From Mycobacterium sp. ACS1612 (GTDB lineage Bacteria; Actinomycetota; Actinomycetes; Mycobacteriales; Mycobacteriaceae): DNA of 64,000 nt. The stretch spans positions 93,476 through 157,475 of the forward strand of contig NZ_LZHZ01000001.1 of NCBI RefSeq assembly GCF_001667505.1, read 5' to 3'. Below the pieces are notes generated by a model that worked only from the letters and a program-made list of their open reading frames with translations, did no database searches and was not told the DNA's origin. Shown here piece after piece: positions 38,576 through 48,169 of the stretch (its first letter is position 1; the number at the start of each line of letters is the position of its first letter). The position numbers and the translations under genes are program-made.

Positions 38576-39087
38576 CGTGTCACCCCCATCTCTTGCAGAT
38601 TCAGCCGCAACGCCCGAACCGCGTAATGAAGCCGGGATTTCACCGTGCCTTCCGCGATCGACAGATCCTTGGCGATCTGTGCGGTCGTCCAACCCTGGTA
38701 GTAGGACCGGCGGATCACCGCGCGGTGCTCCTCGGACAACTGGCTCAAGGCGGTGCCGAGCAGCAGGCGGTCCAGGGCCGAGTCCACTTCGTCGGGTCCC
38801 GCACGGTCGGCGACCTGCTCGAGGTCTGGCGTGCCCGCCTCGTTGCGGTATCGCGCGCTGCGGCGCTCGTCGATGATCAGGTTGCGCGCGACGGTGAACA
38901 GCCACGCCCTTGCGGACCGCTCCACCTCGTCGGTCACCTCGGGATGACGCCACGCCCGAAGCAACGTCTCCTGGACCACGTCCTCGGCACGCGCTTGATC
39001 ACCAGTCAGCCGCAGGGCATAGCGCCACAAAGCTGCGGCGTGCTCGTCGTATAGCACCCGCATCATGGCGGCTTCTGGATCGTCCAC
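38572..39087 (-). CDS. sigL: ECF RNA polymerase sigma factor SigL
   Basis: The 171-residue ECF sigma factor has region 2 (ALWRYALRLTGDQARAEDVVQETLLRAWRHP) and region 4 (LSEEHRAVIRRSYYQGWTTAQIAKDLSIAEGTVKSRLHYAVRALR). GTG 39087 is preferred to TTG 39093 because GGAGG lies six bases upstream of it. The promoter TGAACC-N16-CGTATCC is 17-45 bases upstream, consistent with autoregulation. The neighbours rslA, mapA, adk and secY are those of Rv0735 in M. tuberculosis. Confidence 0.93.
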   Translation of the reverse strand: MDDPEAAMMRVLYDEHAAALWRYALRLTGDQARAEDVVQETLLRAWRHPEVTDEVERSARAWLFTVARNLIIDERRSARYRNEAGTPDLEQVADRAGPDEVDSALDRLLLGTALSQLSEEHRAVIRRSYYQGWTTAQIAKDLSIAEGTVKSRLHYAVRALRLNLQEMGVTR

Positions 39088-39103
39088 TACCAACCTCCGT
39101 ATT

Positions 39104-39132
39104 GGATACGACGTTGGGGGCGATCGGGTTCA
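39104..39132 (-). promoter_or_regulatory. SigL autoregulatory promoter
   Basis: On the minus strand TGAACC (39132-39127), 16 bases, then CGTATCC (39110-39104), followed by a GGAGG ribosome binding site and the GTG start of sigL. The spacing and the -35 element equal those of the promoter upstream of the five-gene operon. SigL autoregulates in M. tuberculosis. Confidence 0.75.
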
Positions 39133-39172
39133 TTGCTGCGCCGGGCTAACCAACCGCCCTGGCGCAGGAAAC

Positions 39173-39970
39173 TCACATTGTGAGGATTCGCGGGCCGTCG
39201 TCGGTGACGGCGACGGTGTGCTCCCAGTGGGCGGCGCGCGAGCCGTCGGCGGTGACGACGGTCCATTCGTCCTCCAGCACAACGGTCTTCGTGGTGCCCA
39301 GCGTCAACATCGGCTCGATGGCCAGCACCGAACCCACCGCGAGGTAGGGCCCGCGGCCAGGCGCGCCCTCGTTGGGCAGGAACGGATCCATGTGCATCTG
39401 GCGGCCGATGCTGTGCCCGCCGTAACCGGCAACGATGCCGAACTTGCGGTCGTAGCGGCCCTCCGCGGCGCGGCTGCCTGCCTCGATCGCGTGCGAGACG
39501 TCGGTCAGCCGGTTACCGGGCACCATCGCGGCGATCCCGGCTTCCATGGATTCCCGAGTCGCCTTGGACAACATCTCGTCGGCGGGGATCAGCGCCCCGA
39601 TGCCGAATGTCACGGCGGAGTCGCCGTGCCAGCCGTCGAGGATCGCGCCGCAGTCGATCGAGACGAGGTCGCCTGCGGCGAGAATCTCGCCGGCCGACGG
39701 AATGCCATGCACCACACGGTCATTCACCGATGCGCAGATGCTGGCAGGGAAGCCGTGGTAGCCGAGGAACGACGGAATGCCTCCGCCGTCGCGGATCACG
39801 GATTCGGCGATCTCGTCGAGCGCGAGCGTCGACACCCCCGGGGCGGCCGCCTGCCGGACGGCAAGCAGGGCGGAGGCGACCAGCGAACCGGCCGCCGCCA
39901 TCGCGTCCAGTTCACCGGCGGTGCGCTGCGCGACGACCTTTCGGTTGCGCAGTCCCGGAAGGCCGATCAT
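39173..39970 (-). CDS. mapA: Methionine aminopeptidase, type I
   Basis: MapA removes N-terminal methionine in the cytosol. The 265-residue type I enzyme shows [22 protein letters not shown], the metal ligands in [14 protein letters not shown], the [14 protein letters not shown] loop and the [11 protein letters not shown] strand. It is preceded by adk and secY and followed by sigL. Start ATG 39970 sits 6 bases after the adk stop. Confidence 0.96.
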   Translation of the reverse strand: MIGLPGLRNRKVVAQRTAGELDAMAAAGSLVASALLAVRQAAAPGVSTLALDEIAESVIRDGGGIPSFLGYHGFPASICASVNDRVVHGIPSAGEILAAGDLVSIDCGAILDGWHGDSAVTFGIGALIPADEMLSKATRESMEAGIAAMVPGNRLTDVSHAIEAGSRAAEGRYDRKFGIVAGYGGHSIGRQMHMDPFLPNEGAPGRGPYLAVGSVLAIEPMLTLGTTKTVVLEDEWTVVTADGSRAAHWEHTVAVTDDGPRILTM

Positions 39971-39976
39971 CGAGTG

Positions 39977-40525
39977 CTACTTGCCCAGCGCACGCAGCGC
40001 ACGGGCGAACACCTCATCCAACGCGCCAACGGCGTCGACGGTCTGCAGGTTGTTGTGGCTGTAGTACTCCAACAGCGGCTCGGTCTCGTCCCGGTACACC
40101 TGCATCCGGTTGTGGATGACCTCTTCGGTGTCGTCGGCACGGCCGCGCGCCTTCAGCCGCGCGAGTAGTTCCTCCTCGGAGACGGCGAACTCCAGTACCG
40201 CGTCGAGCTTGGTGTTGTGGTTCTTCAGCATCTCGTCGAGCGCCTTGGCCTGCTCCACCGACCGCGGATAGCCGTCGAGGATGAACCCGTCGACGGCGTC
40301 GGGCTGCTCGATGCGGTCTTCGACCAGCTTGTTGGTCAACTCGGCCGGCACCAGATCGCCCGCGTCTAGGTAGCGCTTGGCCTCGACGCCGAGCGGGGTG
40401 CCCTCACTGATGTTCTTGCGGAAGAGGTCGCCTGTGGAGATCTGTGGGATGCCGAGCTTCTCGGACAGCTTCGCGGCCTGCGTGCCTTTGCCCGCACCGG
40501 GCGGTCCGAGTAGAACGAGTCTCAC
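39977..40525 (-). CDS. adk: Adenylate kinase
   Basis: Adenylate kinase balances AMP, ADP and ATP. The 182-residue short-lid form has the P-loop [16 protein letters not shown], the AMP-binding region [12 protein letters not shown] and [14 protein letters not shown], and an [26 protein letters not shown] lid. It starts with GTG 40525, overlapping the secY stop. Confidence 0.98.
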   Translation of the reverse strand: MRLVLLGPPGAGKGTQAAKLSEKLGIPQISTGDLFRKNISEGTPLGVEAKRYLDAGDLVPAELTNKLVEDRIEQPDAVDGFILDGYPRSVEQAKALDEMLKNHNTKLDAVLEFAVSEEELLARLKARGRADDTEEVIHNRMQVYRDETEPLLEYYSHNNLQTVDAVGALDEVFARALRALGK

Positions 40526-41859
40526 TTCAGGAACCCTTCGTAGTTGCGTTGCATCAGCTGGCTCTCGATCTGCTTGACCGTATCCAACCCGACCCCGATC
40601 ATGATCAGAACCGCAGTTCCGCCGAACGGGATGTTCTGGACGCCACCGCTGTTACCCATCTCCAGGAACAGGTTCGGCAGCACTGCGATCACGCCCAGGT
40701 AGATCGACCCGGGCAGGGTGATGCGGCTCAGAACGTAACGCAGGTAGTCGGCGGTGGGCTTACCCGGCCGGATACCCGGGATGAAGCCACCGAACTTCTT
40801 CATCTCGTCGGCGCGTTCGTCGGGGTTGAACGTGATCGAGACGTAGAAGTACGTGAAGAAGATGATCAAGCCGAAGTAGATGGCGATGTACACCGGGTCA
40901 GCGGGGTTGGTCAGGTAGTTGGCGACGAACCGCGGCCACCACCCGTTGCTCGCGTCCGGCTTTCCGCTGGTGACCAGCTGAGTGATCAGGTGCGGAATGT
41001 AGATCAGCGACGACGCGAAGATCACCGGGATGACGCCGGCCTGGTTGACCTTGAGCGGTAGATACGTCGACGTGCCGCCGTACATCCGCCTACCGACCAT
41101 GCGCTTGGCGTACTGCACGGGGATGCGCCGCTGGCCCTGCTCGACGAAGACGACGCCGATGATGATCGCCAGCGCGGCCGCGCAGACCGCGGTGAAGACC
41201 AGGCCGCCGCGGCTGTCGAGGATGGTCTTGCCCTCGACCGGGATGCGGGCAGCAATGCCGGCGAAGATCAGCAGCGACATGCCGTTGCCGATGCCGCGCT
41301 CGGTGACCAGCTCGCCCATCCACATCACCAGCGCAGCGCCTGCGGTCATCACCAGCACGATGACGACGAGGGTGAAGATGTTCAGGCCCTCGCTCTGGCC
41401 CTGGATGATGTCCAGCGTGCAGCCCTGCAGCAGGCCGCCGTTGGCGGCCAGCGCGACGATGCTGGTGGCCTGCAGGATCGCCAGCGCGATCGACAGATAA
41501 CGCGTGTACTGCGTCATCTTCGCTTGGCCGGACTGGCCTTCCTTGCGGAGCTGCTCGAAGCGCGGGATCACCACCGTCAGCAGCTGCACGATGATGCTCG
41601 CCGTGATGTAGGGCATTACGCCGACCGCGAACACGGTCAGGTGCAGAAGCGCACCGCCGGAGAACAGGTTGATCAACGAATAGATCTGCGCGGAGTCACC
41701 GCCGCTGACCTGCGCAACGCATTTCTGCACGTTCGGGAAGTTGACGCCTGGCGATGGGATCGAGGCGCCGACCCGATACAGAATCACGATGGCCAGCGTG
41801 AACAGGATCTTTCGCCTCAGGTCTACTGTCCTGAGCGAAGAGATGAAAGCCGAGAGCAC
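40522..41859 (-). CDS. secY: Preprotein translocase subunit SecY
   Basis: SecY is the channel of the general secretion pathway. The 445-residue protein has ten predicted helices and motifs such as the N-terminal [20 protein letters not shown], the plug region and [26 protein letters not shown] loops near the C-terminus. It starts the minus-strand secY-adk-mapA-sigL-rslA group. The 279-base region to its right (41860-42138) is divergent toward the methyltransferase array; it holds a weak GTTAC-N9-GTAAC repeat and no other gene. Confidence 0.98.
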   Translation of the reverse strand: MLSAFISSLRTVDLRRKILFTLAIVILYRVGASIPSPGVNFPNVQKCVAQVSGGDSAQIYSLINLFSGGALLHLTVFAVGVMPYITASIIVQLLTVVIPRFEQLRKEGQSGQAKMTQYTRYLSIALAILQATSIVALAANGGLLQGCTLDIIQGQSEGLNIFTLVVIVLVMTAGAALVMWMGELVTERGIGNGMSLLIFAGIAARIPVEGKTILDSRGGLVFTAVCAAALAIIIGVVFVEQGQRRIPVQYAKRMVGRRMYGGTSTYLPLKVNQAGVIPVIFASSLIYIPHLITQLVTSGKPDASNGWWPRFVANYLTNPADPVYIAIYFGLIIFFTYFYVSITFNPDERADEMKKFGGFIPGIRPGKPTADYLRYVLSRITLPGSIYLGVIAVLPNLFLEMGNSGGVQNIPFGGTAVLIMIGVGLDTVKQIESQLMQRNYEGFLK

Positions 41860-42088
41860 TCTTCCTCCTGCGCAGCCGACCTGTAGATCCCGGCGTGCGA
41901 ATGGGGCTGGTCTGACCAGCGTCTTGGTTTAAGTCCTGCGCGGACGCTCGACAGGCGCGCAGCCTGCGAAGTCACGCGTCAAACAGTCTACGAGACTAAC
42001 AGTTGACGTTCCCCCGCCCCGCATCCGTTTGCGGGCAAGCTCCAACAAGTCTGCATCCAGAATCGAAGCGTACAGTCGGCGCCGGGTC

Positions 42089-42107
42089 GTTACATGACCT
42101 AAGTAAC
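42089..42107. promoter_or_regulatory. Short inverted repeat upstream of the methyltransferase array
   Basis: GTTAC (42089-42093) and GTAAC (42103-42107) form a 5-bp inverted repeat across nine bases, 32 bases before the first methyltransferase start. It is a possible operator, but a repeat this short could be chance. Confidence 0.25.
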
Positions 42108-42138
42108 ACCGTGTACCAGTCGAATAGGGGTCGAGGAA

Positions 42139-43125
42139 ATGGCACGTACGGACAACGACACGTGGGACCTGGCATCGAGTGTCGGGGCTACCGCCACCAT
42201 GGTGGCAGCAGCCCGCGCGATGGCCACCGCCGCCGAGAAACCGCTGATCAACGATCCGTATGCCGATCCGCTGGTGCGCGCCGTCGGCGTGGACTTCTTC
42301 ACCCGACTGGTCACCGGCGAGCTGAAACCCGAGGATCTCGACACCGACGGTCAGACGGTCGGCATGCAGCGGATGACTGACAACATGGCCGTGCGGACGA
42401 AGTTCTTCGACGAGTTCTTCCTGACCGCCACCGGAGGTGGCAATTCAGCGGCCGCCACCGGAGGTGGCAATTCAGCGGCCGCCACCGGAGGTGGCATCCG
42501 ACAGGCCGTGATCCTGGCGTCGGGCCTGGACGCCCGGGCGTACCGGCTGGCGTGGCCCGCTGGCACCACCGTCTACGAGATCGACCAACCCGAGGTCATC
42601 GAGTTCAAGACCAGGACGCTGGCCGACCTGGGCGCCGAGCCGACCGCCGACCGCCGCACGGTCGCGATGGATCTGCGCTACGACTGGCCGTCCGCGCTGA
42701 TCGAAGAGGGCTTCGACCCGAACCAGCCGACGGCATGGAGCGCCGAGGGGCTGCTGGGCTACCTGCCGCCCGACGCACAGGACCGCCTGCTGGACACCAT
42801 CACCGAACTCAGTGCTCCCGGCAGCCGGATCGCGGTCGAAAGCGTCCCGACGATCAACCCGGACGACCACGACAAGGCGATCCAGCGCATGCAGGCCGCC
42901 TCCGAGCAGTGGCGCCAGCACGGCTTCGACCTCGACTTCGCCGAACTGGTCTACCTCGGCGACCGCAACGAGGCCGCCGCCTATCTCAGCGATCACGGCT
43001 GGCAACTGAACCGCAGCACCGTCGGCGAACTGTTCGCCGCCAACGGTCTGCCGCCGATCGTCACCGACGGCGAGGACGCCGTCGACTTCGGCGAACTGCA
43101 GTACGTCAGCGGTGTGCTGAAATGA
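42139..43125 (+). CDS. Class I SAM-dependent methyltransferase 1 (TIGR00027/LCM family) with minisatellite
   Basis: The 328-residue protein belongs to the mycobacterial S-adenosylmethionine-dependent methyltransferases represented by Rv0725c-Rv0731c. Family motifs are [49 protein letters not shown] and [21 protein letters not shown]. It is 28-29 residues longer than its three neighbours. Most of the excess is a repeated ATGGGNSAA insert at about residues 96-122, just before the cofactor-binding strand. The substrate is unknown. Its stop overlaps the second gene's start (ATGA). Confidence 0.9.
   Translation: MARTDNDTWDLASSVGATATMVAAARAMATAAEKPLINDPYADPLVRAVGVDFFTRLVTGELKPEDLDTDGQTVGMQRMTDNMAVRTKFFDEFFLTATGGGNSAAATGGGNSAAATGGGIRQAVILASGLDARAYRLAWPAGTTVYEIDQPEVIEFKTRTLADLGAEPTADRRTVAMDLRYDWPSALIEEGFDPNQPTAWSAEGLLGYLPPDAQDRLLDTITELSAPGSRIAVESVPTINPDDHDKAIQRMQAASEQWRQHGFDLDFAELVYLGDRNEAAAYLSDHGWQLNRSTVGELFAANGLPPIVTDGEDAVDFGELQYVSGVLK
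42427..42496 (+). repeat. 27-bp in-frame minisatellite in methyltransferase 1
   Basis: A 27-base unit occurs at 42427-42453 and identically at 42454-42480, and its first 16 bases recur at 42481-42496 (about 2.6 copies). It encodes nine residues per unit (ATGGGNSAA), so copy number changes keep the frame. Each unit begins with a GCCACC...GGTGGC inverted repeat. Neighbouring paralogues lack it. Confidence 0.9.
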
Positions 43126-44024
43126 CGCGCTCGGAGGCCGACAGCTGGGACCTGGCGTCCAGCGTCGGAGCGACGGCCACCATGGTCGCCGCGGCGCGGG
43201 CGCTGGCCAGCCTGGAACCGGAGCCGTTGATCGTCGACCCATTCGCCGCCGATCTGGTGCGGGCCGTCGGCGTCGACTTCTTCACCCGACTCGTCGACGG
43301 CGAGATCCCGCTGACCGCGCTCAACGGGGACGGTCCGCGGTTGATGGCCGGCGTCATCGCGGTGCGGACGAAGTTCTTCGACGACTTCTTCGTCAACGCG
43401 GGCGGGGCGGGCATCACGCAGGCGGTGATCTTGGCGTCCGGGCTGGATGCCCGCGCCTATCGGCTGCCGTGGGCCGCGGGCACCACCGTCTACGAGATCG
43501 ACCAGCCGCAGGTGATCGAGTTCAAGACGGCGACCATGACGTCCATCGGCGCGACCCCGACGGCCGAGCGGCGCGCCGTCGCCATCGACCTGCGTGACGA
43601 CTGGCCGGAGGCATTGCGTGCCAGCGGATTCGACGCGACCAAACCGACGGCGTGGAGCGCCGAGGGGCTGCTCATCTACCTGCCGCCCGACGCGCAGGAC
43701 CGGCTGTTCGACAACATCACCGCGCTCAGCGCGCCGGGCAGCCAACTGGCCACCGAGTACCACCCGGACGCCGGTGCCGCCGTCGCCGAGCGGACGAAGA
43801 AGCTGGGCGGTCAGTGGCGCGAGCACGGGTTCGACGTCGACCTGTCGCAACTGTTCTATGCCGGCGAGCGGGCGCACGTCGGCGACTATCTGACCGCCCA
43901 CGGATGGCAGGTTTCCACCAGGACGCGACCAGAGGTGTTCGCCCACTACGGCCGCGAGTTCCCGGTCAGCGACGAGGTGGCGCCGCTGAGCGCATCGCTC
44001 GCGGTCGTCGCGAAACGCACATAG
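43122..44024 (+). CDS. Class I SAM-dependent methyltransferase 2 (TIGR00027 family)
   Basis: The 300-residue paralogue begins [28 protein letters not shown] and has [31 protein letters not shown] and [21 protein letters not shown]. It starts inside the stop of gene 1 (ATGA). The segment [14 protein letters not shown] occupies the position where gene 1 carries its repeat. The tandem array suggests amplification and divergence of methyltransferases acting on related substrates. Confidence 0.92.
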   Translation: MTRSEADSWDLASSVGATATMVAAARALASLEPEPLIVDPFAADLVRAVGVDFFTRLVDGEIPLTALNGDGPRLMAGVIAVRTKFFDDFFVNAGGAGITQAVILASGLDARAYRLPWAAGTTVYEIDQPQVIEFKTATMTSIGATPTAERRAVAIDLRDDWPEALRASGFDATKPTAWSAEGLLIYLPPDAQDRLFDNITALSAPGSQLATEYHPDAGAAVAERTKKLGGQWREHGFDVDLSQLFYAGERAHVGDYLTAHGWQVSTRTRPEVFAHYGREFPVSDEVAPLSASLAVVAKRT

Positions 44025-44034
44025 GAGACAACAC

Positions 44035-44934
44035 ATGGCCCGAATCGACGGAGACACCTGGGATTTGGCGTCAAGCGTTGGCGCGACCGCCACGAGCGTG
44101 GCGGCGGCGCGTGCACTGGCGTCCAAACAGCCCGATCCGCTGATCATTGATCCGTTCGCCGATGCGCTGGTCAAGGCCGTCGGCCTCGAGCACTTCGACA
44201 AGCTGGCCGACGGCGAACTCGACTACGGCGACGATCCGGTGCTCGGCCGCCAGCACATCTGTGAGCAGATCGCCGTTCGCACAAGGTTTTTCGACGACTT
44301 CTTCATCAGCGCCGAATCGGCAGGGATACGGCAGGCGGTGATCCTGGCGTCCGGATTGGACACCCGCGCCTACCGGTTACCGTGGCCGCGGGACGCGGTG
44401 GTGTTCGAGATCGACCAGCCACAGGTGCTCGAATTCAAGAGCAGGACACTGGCCAGGCTTGGCGCCGAACCGGCCGCCGATCGGCGCGCGGTAGCCGTCG
44501 ATCTGCGGGACGACTGGCCTACCGCATTGCGGGAACACGGGTTCGATCCGGGCATCCCGACCGCGTGGATCGCCGAGGGGCTCCTCATCTATCTCCCGCC
44601 CGACGCGCAGGACCGGCTGTTCGACAACATCACCGCACTCAGCGCGCCCGGCAGCCAGCTGGCCACCGAGCACATGGTGTTCGGTGGTTCGGCGAAAGAG
44701 TGGACCGACAAACTCAACGAACGGTCACGCCGGATGGGATCAAATCTGGACTTCGCAGAGTTGTTCTACACGGGTGACCGCTCCCAGGCCGGCGAATACC
44801 TGGCGGCCAATCACTGGAAGGTCACCGTCCGATCCTCACGGAAGGCATATGCGCTCAACGGATTCGAGTATCCCGCGGACGAGCTGACTGCGCTCGCCGG
44901 TGACTCGGGCTATCTCTCGGCGATCCTCGACTAG
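44035..44934 (+). CDS. Class I SAM-dependent methyltransferase 3 (TIGR00027 family)
   Basis: This 299-residue paralogue ([28 protein letters not shown]) has the same domain layout, [28 protein letters not shown] and [21 protein letters not shown]. It begins 10 bases after gene 2 with a GGAGACAAC sequence as likely ribosome binding site. Its C-terminus ([24 protein letters not shown]) differs most from the others, so substrate binding may differ. Confidence 0.92.
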   Translation: MARIDGDTWDLASSVGATATSVAAARALASKQPDPLIIDPFADALVKAVGLEHFDKLADGELDYGDDPVLGRQHICEQIAVRTRFFDDFFISAESAGIRQAVILASGLDTRAYRLPWPRDAVVFEIDQPQVLEFKSRTLARLGAEPAADRRAVAVDLRDDWPTALREHGFDPGIPTAWIAEGLLIYLPPDAQDRLFDNITALSAPGSQLATEHMVFGGSAKEWTDKLNERSRRMGSNLDFAELFYTGDRSQAGEYLAANHWKVTVRSSRKAYALNGFEYPADELTALAGDSGYLSAILD

Positions 44935-44943
44935 GAGGTCTAC

Positions 44944-45843
44944 ATGGCACGGACAGATGGCGATTCCTGGGACCTGGCCTCCAGCGTCGGGGCCACCGCC
45001 ACGATGGTGGCCGCGCAACGGGCACTGGCCAGCCGGGACGGCCTGATCGACGATCCGTTCGCCGAACCGCTGGTGCGCGCCGTGGGATTGGACTTCTTCG
45101 TCAGGGCGCTCGACGGCGACATCAATCTCGAGGATGTCGATCCGGAGTTCAACATGCGCCGGGCCGCAGAGAGCATGACCGTGCGCACCCGCTGGTTCGA
45201 CAAGTTGTTCACCGATGCCGCCGCCAAGGGGGTGCGCCAGGCGGTGATCCTCGCCGCCGGTCTGGATGCCAGGGCCTACCGGCTGGACTGGCCGGACGGC
45301 ACGACGGTCTACGAGCTGGACCAGCCGGAGGTCATCGCGTTCAAGACCCAGACGCTGGCCGGGCTGGACGCCAAGGCGAGGGCGGATCACCGGACCATCG
45401 CGATCGACCTGCGCAACGATTGGCCGAAGGCGTTGCTGGACAACGGCTTCGACTCCACGAAACCCACCGCCTGGATCGCCGAGGGTCTGCTGATCTATCT
45501 GCCGCCGGACGCGCAGGATCTGCTGTTCGATCGGATCAACGAGCTCAGCGCTCCCGGCAGTCGTGTTGCCACCGAACACATCCCGGACATGACGATGTTC
45601 GCCGACGAGCGCTCACAGCAGATCACGGAGCGGCTCAAGAAGTACGGCAGCGACATCGAGATGAAGGACCTGATCTACCACGGCGAACGCAATCACGTCA
45701 CCGACTACCTCGCGGCACACGGCTGGGAGGTCACCGTGCAGTCGATGCGCGAGGCGTACGCGACCAACGGGTTCGAGTTCCCCGAGGAAGACACGATCGG
45801 GTTCTTCTCGGGGCTCAACTACGTCTCCGCGGTGAAGCGCTGA
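44944..45843 (+). CDS. Class I SAM-dependent methyltransferase 4 (TIGR00027 family)
   Basis: The 299-residue paralogue ([28 protein letters not shown]) has [28 protein letters not shown] and [21 protein letters not shown]. It begins 9 bases after gene 3 with AGGAGG upstream. The four genes are likely one operon from the region upstream of gene 1. It ends one base before the convergent sugar kinase stop. Confidence 0.92.
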   Translation: MARTDGDSWDLASSVGATATMVAAQRALASRDGLIDDPFAEPLVRAVGLDFFVRALDGDINLEDVDPEFNMRRAAESMTVRTRWFDKLFTDAAAKGVRQAVILAAGLDARAYRLDWPDGTTVYELDQPEVIAFKTQTLAGLDAKARADHRTIAIDLRNDWPKALLDNGFDSTKPTAWIAEGLLIYLPPDAQDLLFDRINELSAPGSRVATEHIPDMTMFADERSQQITERLKKYGSDIEMKDLIYHGERNHVTDYLAAHGWEVTVQSMREAYATNGFEFPEEDTIGFFSGLNYVSAVKR

Positions 45844-45844
45844 A

Positions 45845-47164
45845 TCATCCGCGCTCGGACAATTCGAGAAAGCGGGCGTAGCGGTCTGCCATTGCGTTGG
45901 TCCACAACGGGTCTGGCTCGACCACGCATTCCGTCGACGCCCACCTGCCCGCGTCGGCGGTCGACGTCTCCAGGCCTGCGGCGACTCTGGCGACGAACGC
46001 AGCACCCAGCGCCGCGCCTTCCGGGACGGCGGACACCGCGACCGGCAGGCCGGTCCCGTCGGCCATCGCCTGCATCCACGGAAGGACGCGGGTGCCGCCA
46101 CCGGTCGCCACGATCCGATCGGGTGACGCGCCGCTGCGGTCGATCAGTTGGCGCACCACGAAACCGGACGCTTCGAAACCTGCGCGGCGCACCGCGGCGC
46201 CGCCGTGGGTGAGATCCAAGCCGTCGAGGTCAGCCCGTCGATCCGGATCGTGAAGCGGCACCCGCTCACCGCGCACATACGGCGCCCACACCGGCACACT
46301 TCCTGGCTGCACCGTCGAATCATCCTCCGCGACAAGGTTGTTGACCCAATTGAGGAACAACCCACCGGCGTTGCTCGGGCCGCCGATCTGAAACCTGCCC
46401 TGCGTGCTGTGCGGCAGCGTCCACAAACCGGGCACCTCGCGGTACTCACCGACGGTGATCCACACGATCAGCGTCGTGCCGCACAGCACGACGACATCGC
46501 CGTCCCTGTCGGCGCCTGCGACGAGTTGTTCGCACAGCGCGTCGACCGAACCGGCGGACAGCACGGCGTCGCCGAGTTGGCCGACCGCCTCACCTGTCTG
46601 CGCGACGGCGGGCATGCGGTCGGCCGTCGCGCCGCACTCCGAGCACAGGTCATCGCTCCACCCGGTGCCGTCGTACAACGGATAGAGGGTGCTCGCGGTG
46701 GCCGCGTCCACCACGGCCGCACCCGCAAGCGCGTGGTTTGCCACCGCGGACGCGGGCCAGTAGCCCTTGGCGTCGGGCGCCTGCTGCGCGGTCCAGCGCA
46801 GGAATTCGACCGATTCGCCGGACAGGAACGTGGTGCTGACGGCTGCCGCTCCCCTGCCCCTGCTGTCGCCATACAGCAGCCCCGAGGTCAGCGGCCTGCC
46901 GAGTTCGTCGACGGCGGTCAACGACGGCACCATCGCCGTGACCGCCACCGCCTTCGCGTCGGATCTGTTGAGTTGCGCCAGCGCGGCCAACGGTCCCCGG
47001 CGCCAGGCCACCTCGGCGTCGTGCTCGAGGCGGTCCGGCGCCGGCACCAGCAGCCGGTGAGGAATTCGTGTCCTGGCGACCACGGTGCCGTCGGCGTCGG
47101 CGGCCACGGCTTTCACGGCGGTTGTGCCGATGTCGATGCCGATTGTGACGTCTTTGCCTGACAC
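45845..47164 (-). CDS. xylB: FGGY-family sugar kinase (xylulokinase-like)
   Basis: The 439-residue ASKHA kinase has the N-terminal phosphate-1 motif VTIGIDIGTTAVKAVA, a GDSRGRG segment and the C-terminal adenosine motif VATGGGTRVLPWMQAMADGTGLPV. It corresponds by position to Rv0729 (annotated xylB); the true sugar is not certain. The open frame runs on upstream antisense to serA2, so I start at GTG 47164 (MSGKDVTIG); GTG 47173 is possible. The neighbouring oxidoreductase and aldolase suggest a sugar or polyol breakdown role. Confidence 0.85.
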   Translation of the reverse strand: MSGKDVTIGIDIGTTAVKAVAADADGTVVARTRIPHRLLVPAPDRLEHDAEVAWRRGPLAALAQLNRSDAKAVAVTAMVPSLTAVDELGRPLTSGLLYGDSRGRGAAAVSTTFLSGESVEFLRWTAQQAPDAKGYWPASAVANHALAGAAVVDAATASTLYPLYDGTGWSDDLCSECGATADRMPAVAQTGEAVGQLGDAVLSAGSVDALCEQLVAGADRDGDVVVLCGTTLIVWITVGEYREVPGLWTLPHSTQGRFQIGGPSNAGGLFLNWVNNLVAEDDSTVQPGSVPVWAPYVRGERVPLHDPDRRADLDGLDLTHGGAAVRRAGFEASGFVVRQLIDRSGASPDRIVATGGGTRVLPWMQAMADGTGLPVAVSAVPEGAALGAAFVARVAAGLETSTADAGRWASTECVVEPDPLWTNAMADRYARFLELSERG

Positions 47165-47186
47165 GGCCGTCACCGTACGCCAGCAT

Positions 47187-47204
47187 GTTCTGTCGTGACA
47201 GAAC
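47187..47204. promoter_or_regulatory. Palindrome overlapping the D-2-hydroxyacid dehydrogenase start
   Basis: GTTCTGTC-GT-GACAGAAC is a perfect 8-bp inverted repeat around two bases, covering the GTG start (47195) of the dehydrogenase gene and lying 23 bases upstream of the divergent kinase start. A bound dimer here could block both genes. Operator role inferred. Confidence 0.55.
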
Positions 47205-48169
47205 TTCGAGCGCTTGTCACGGCCCCGTTGCGCGGTGCCGGCCTCGCGAAACTCCGGGAATTGGCCGATGTGGTCTACGACCCGTGGATCGACCAGTCGC
47301 CGCTGCGGATCTACAGCGCCGACCAGTTGGCCGAACGCACCGCGGCGGCGGGCGCGAATCTGCTTGTCGTCGAGAGCGATTCGGTGGCAGGCCCGGTGTT
47401 CGACCTGCCGGTGCTGGCCGTCGCGTCCACGCGCGGCGACCCCAACAACGTCGACATCGCGGGCGCCACGAAGGCGGGCGTCCCGGTGCTCTACACCCCC
47501 GGCCGCAACGCCGACGCCGTCGCCGAGATGACGCTCGCCCTGCTGTTGGCCGCCACCCGCCACGTGATCACCGCCGACGCGGACGTCCGGGCGGGTCAAG
47601 CCTTTCGCGACGGCACGATCCCGTATCAACGCTTCCGGGCGTGGGAGCTGGCCGGGCAGACCGCGGGCCTGATCGGGCTTGGCGCCGTCGGCAGGGCGGT
47701 GAAGTGGCGGCTGGAAGGACTCGGCGTCTACGTCATCGCCTGCGACCCGTATTGCGCCGAAGCCACCCACAGCCTCGACGAACTTCTCGCTGCAGCGGAC
47801 ATCGTCTCGCTGCACGCGCCTGTCACCGAGGAGACCGTGGGCATGGTCGGCGCCGCCCAGTTCGCGGCGATGCGTGACGGCGTGGTCTTCGTCAACAGCG
47901 CACGGGCGCAACTGCACGACACCGACGCCCTTGTCGAAGCGCTGCGCAGCGGCAAGGTGGCCGCGGCAGGCCTCGACCACTTCGTCGGCGAGTGGCTGCC
48001 GGTCGACCATCCGCTGACCGGCATGCCGAACGTCGTCCTGACACCGCATATCGGCGGCGCGACGTGGAACACTGAGGCCCGGCAGGCGCAGATGGTCGCC
48101 GACGACCTCGACGCGCTGCTGTCCGGACAAGCGCCCGCGCACATCGCCAACCCGGAGGTGCTCAGATGA
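47195..48169 (+). CDS. serA2: D-2-hydroxyacid dehydrogenase (SerA2-like)
   Basis: The 324-residue NAD-dependent dehydrogenase has the Rossmann motif GLIGLGAVGRAVKWRL and the catalytic Arg (NSARAQLHD), Glu (VGEWLPVDHPL) and His (LTPHIGGATWNTEAR). It lacks the ACT and allosteric domains of full phosphoglycerate dehydrogenase, so it need not act in serine synthesis. The position matches Rv0728c. Start is GTG 47195, within a palindrome. Its stop overlaps the aldolase start (ATGA). Confidence 0.9.
   Translation: MTELRALVTAPLRGAGLAKLRELADVVYDPWIDQSPLRIYSADQLAERTAAAGANLLVVESDSVAGPVFDLPVLAVASTRGDPNNVDIAGATKAGVPVLYTPGRNADAVAEMTLALLLAATRHVITADADVRAGQAFRDGTIPYQRFRAWELAGQTAGLIGLGAVGRAVKWRLEGLGVYVIACDPYCAEATHSLDELLAAADIVSLHAPVTEETVGMVGAAQFAAMRDGVVFVNSARAQLHDTDALVEALRSGKVAAAGLDHFVGEWLPVDHPLTGMPNVVLTPHIGGATWNTEARQAQMVADDLDALLSGQAPAHIANPEVLR

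Noticed and set aside
42427..42496. CRISPR array
   Set aside because: Repeats are directly adjacent without spacers and lie in frame inside a coding region.
45845..48142. Sugar kinase with a 300-residue N-terminal extension
   Set aside because: The extension is antisense to serA2 and not similar to anything; GTG 47164 gives the normal FGGY start.
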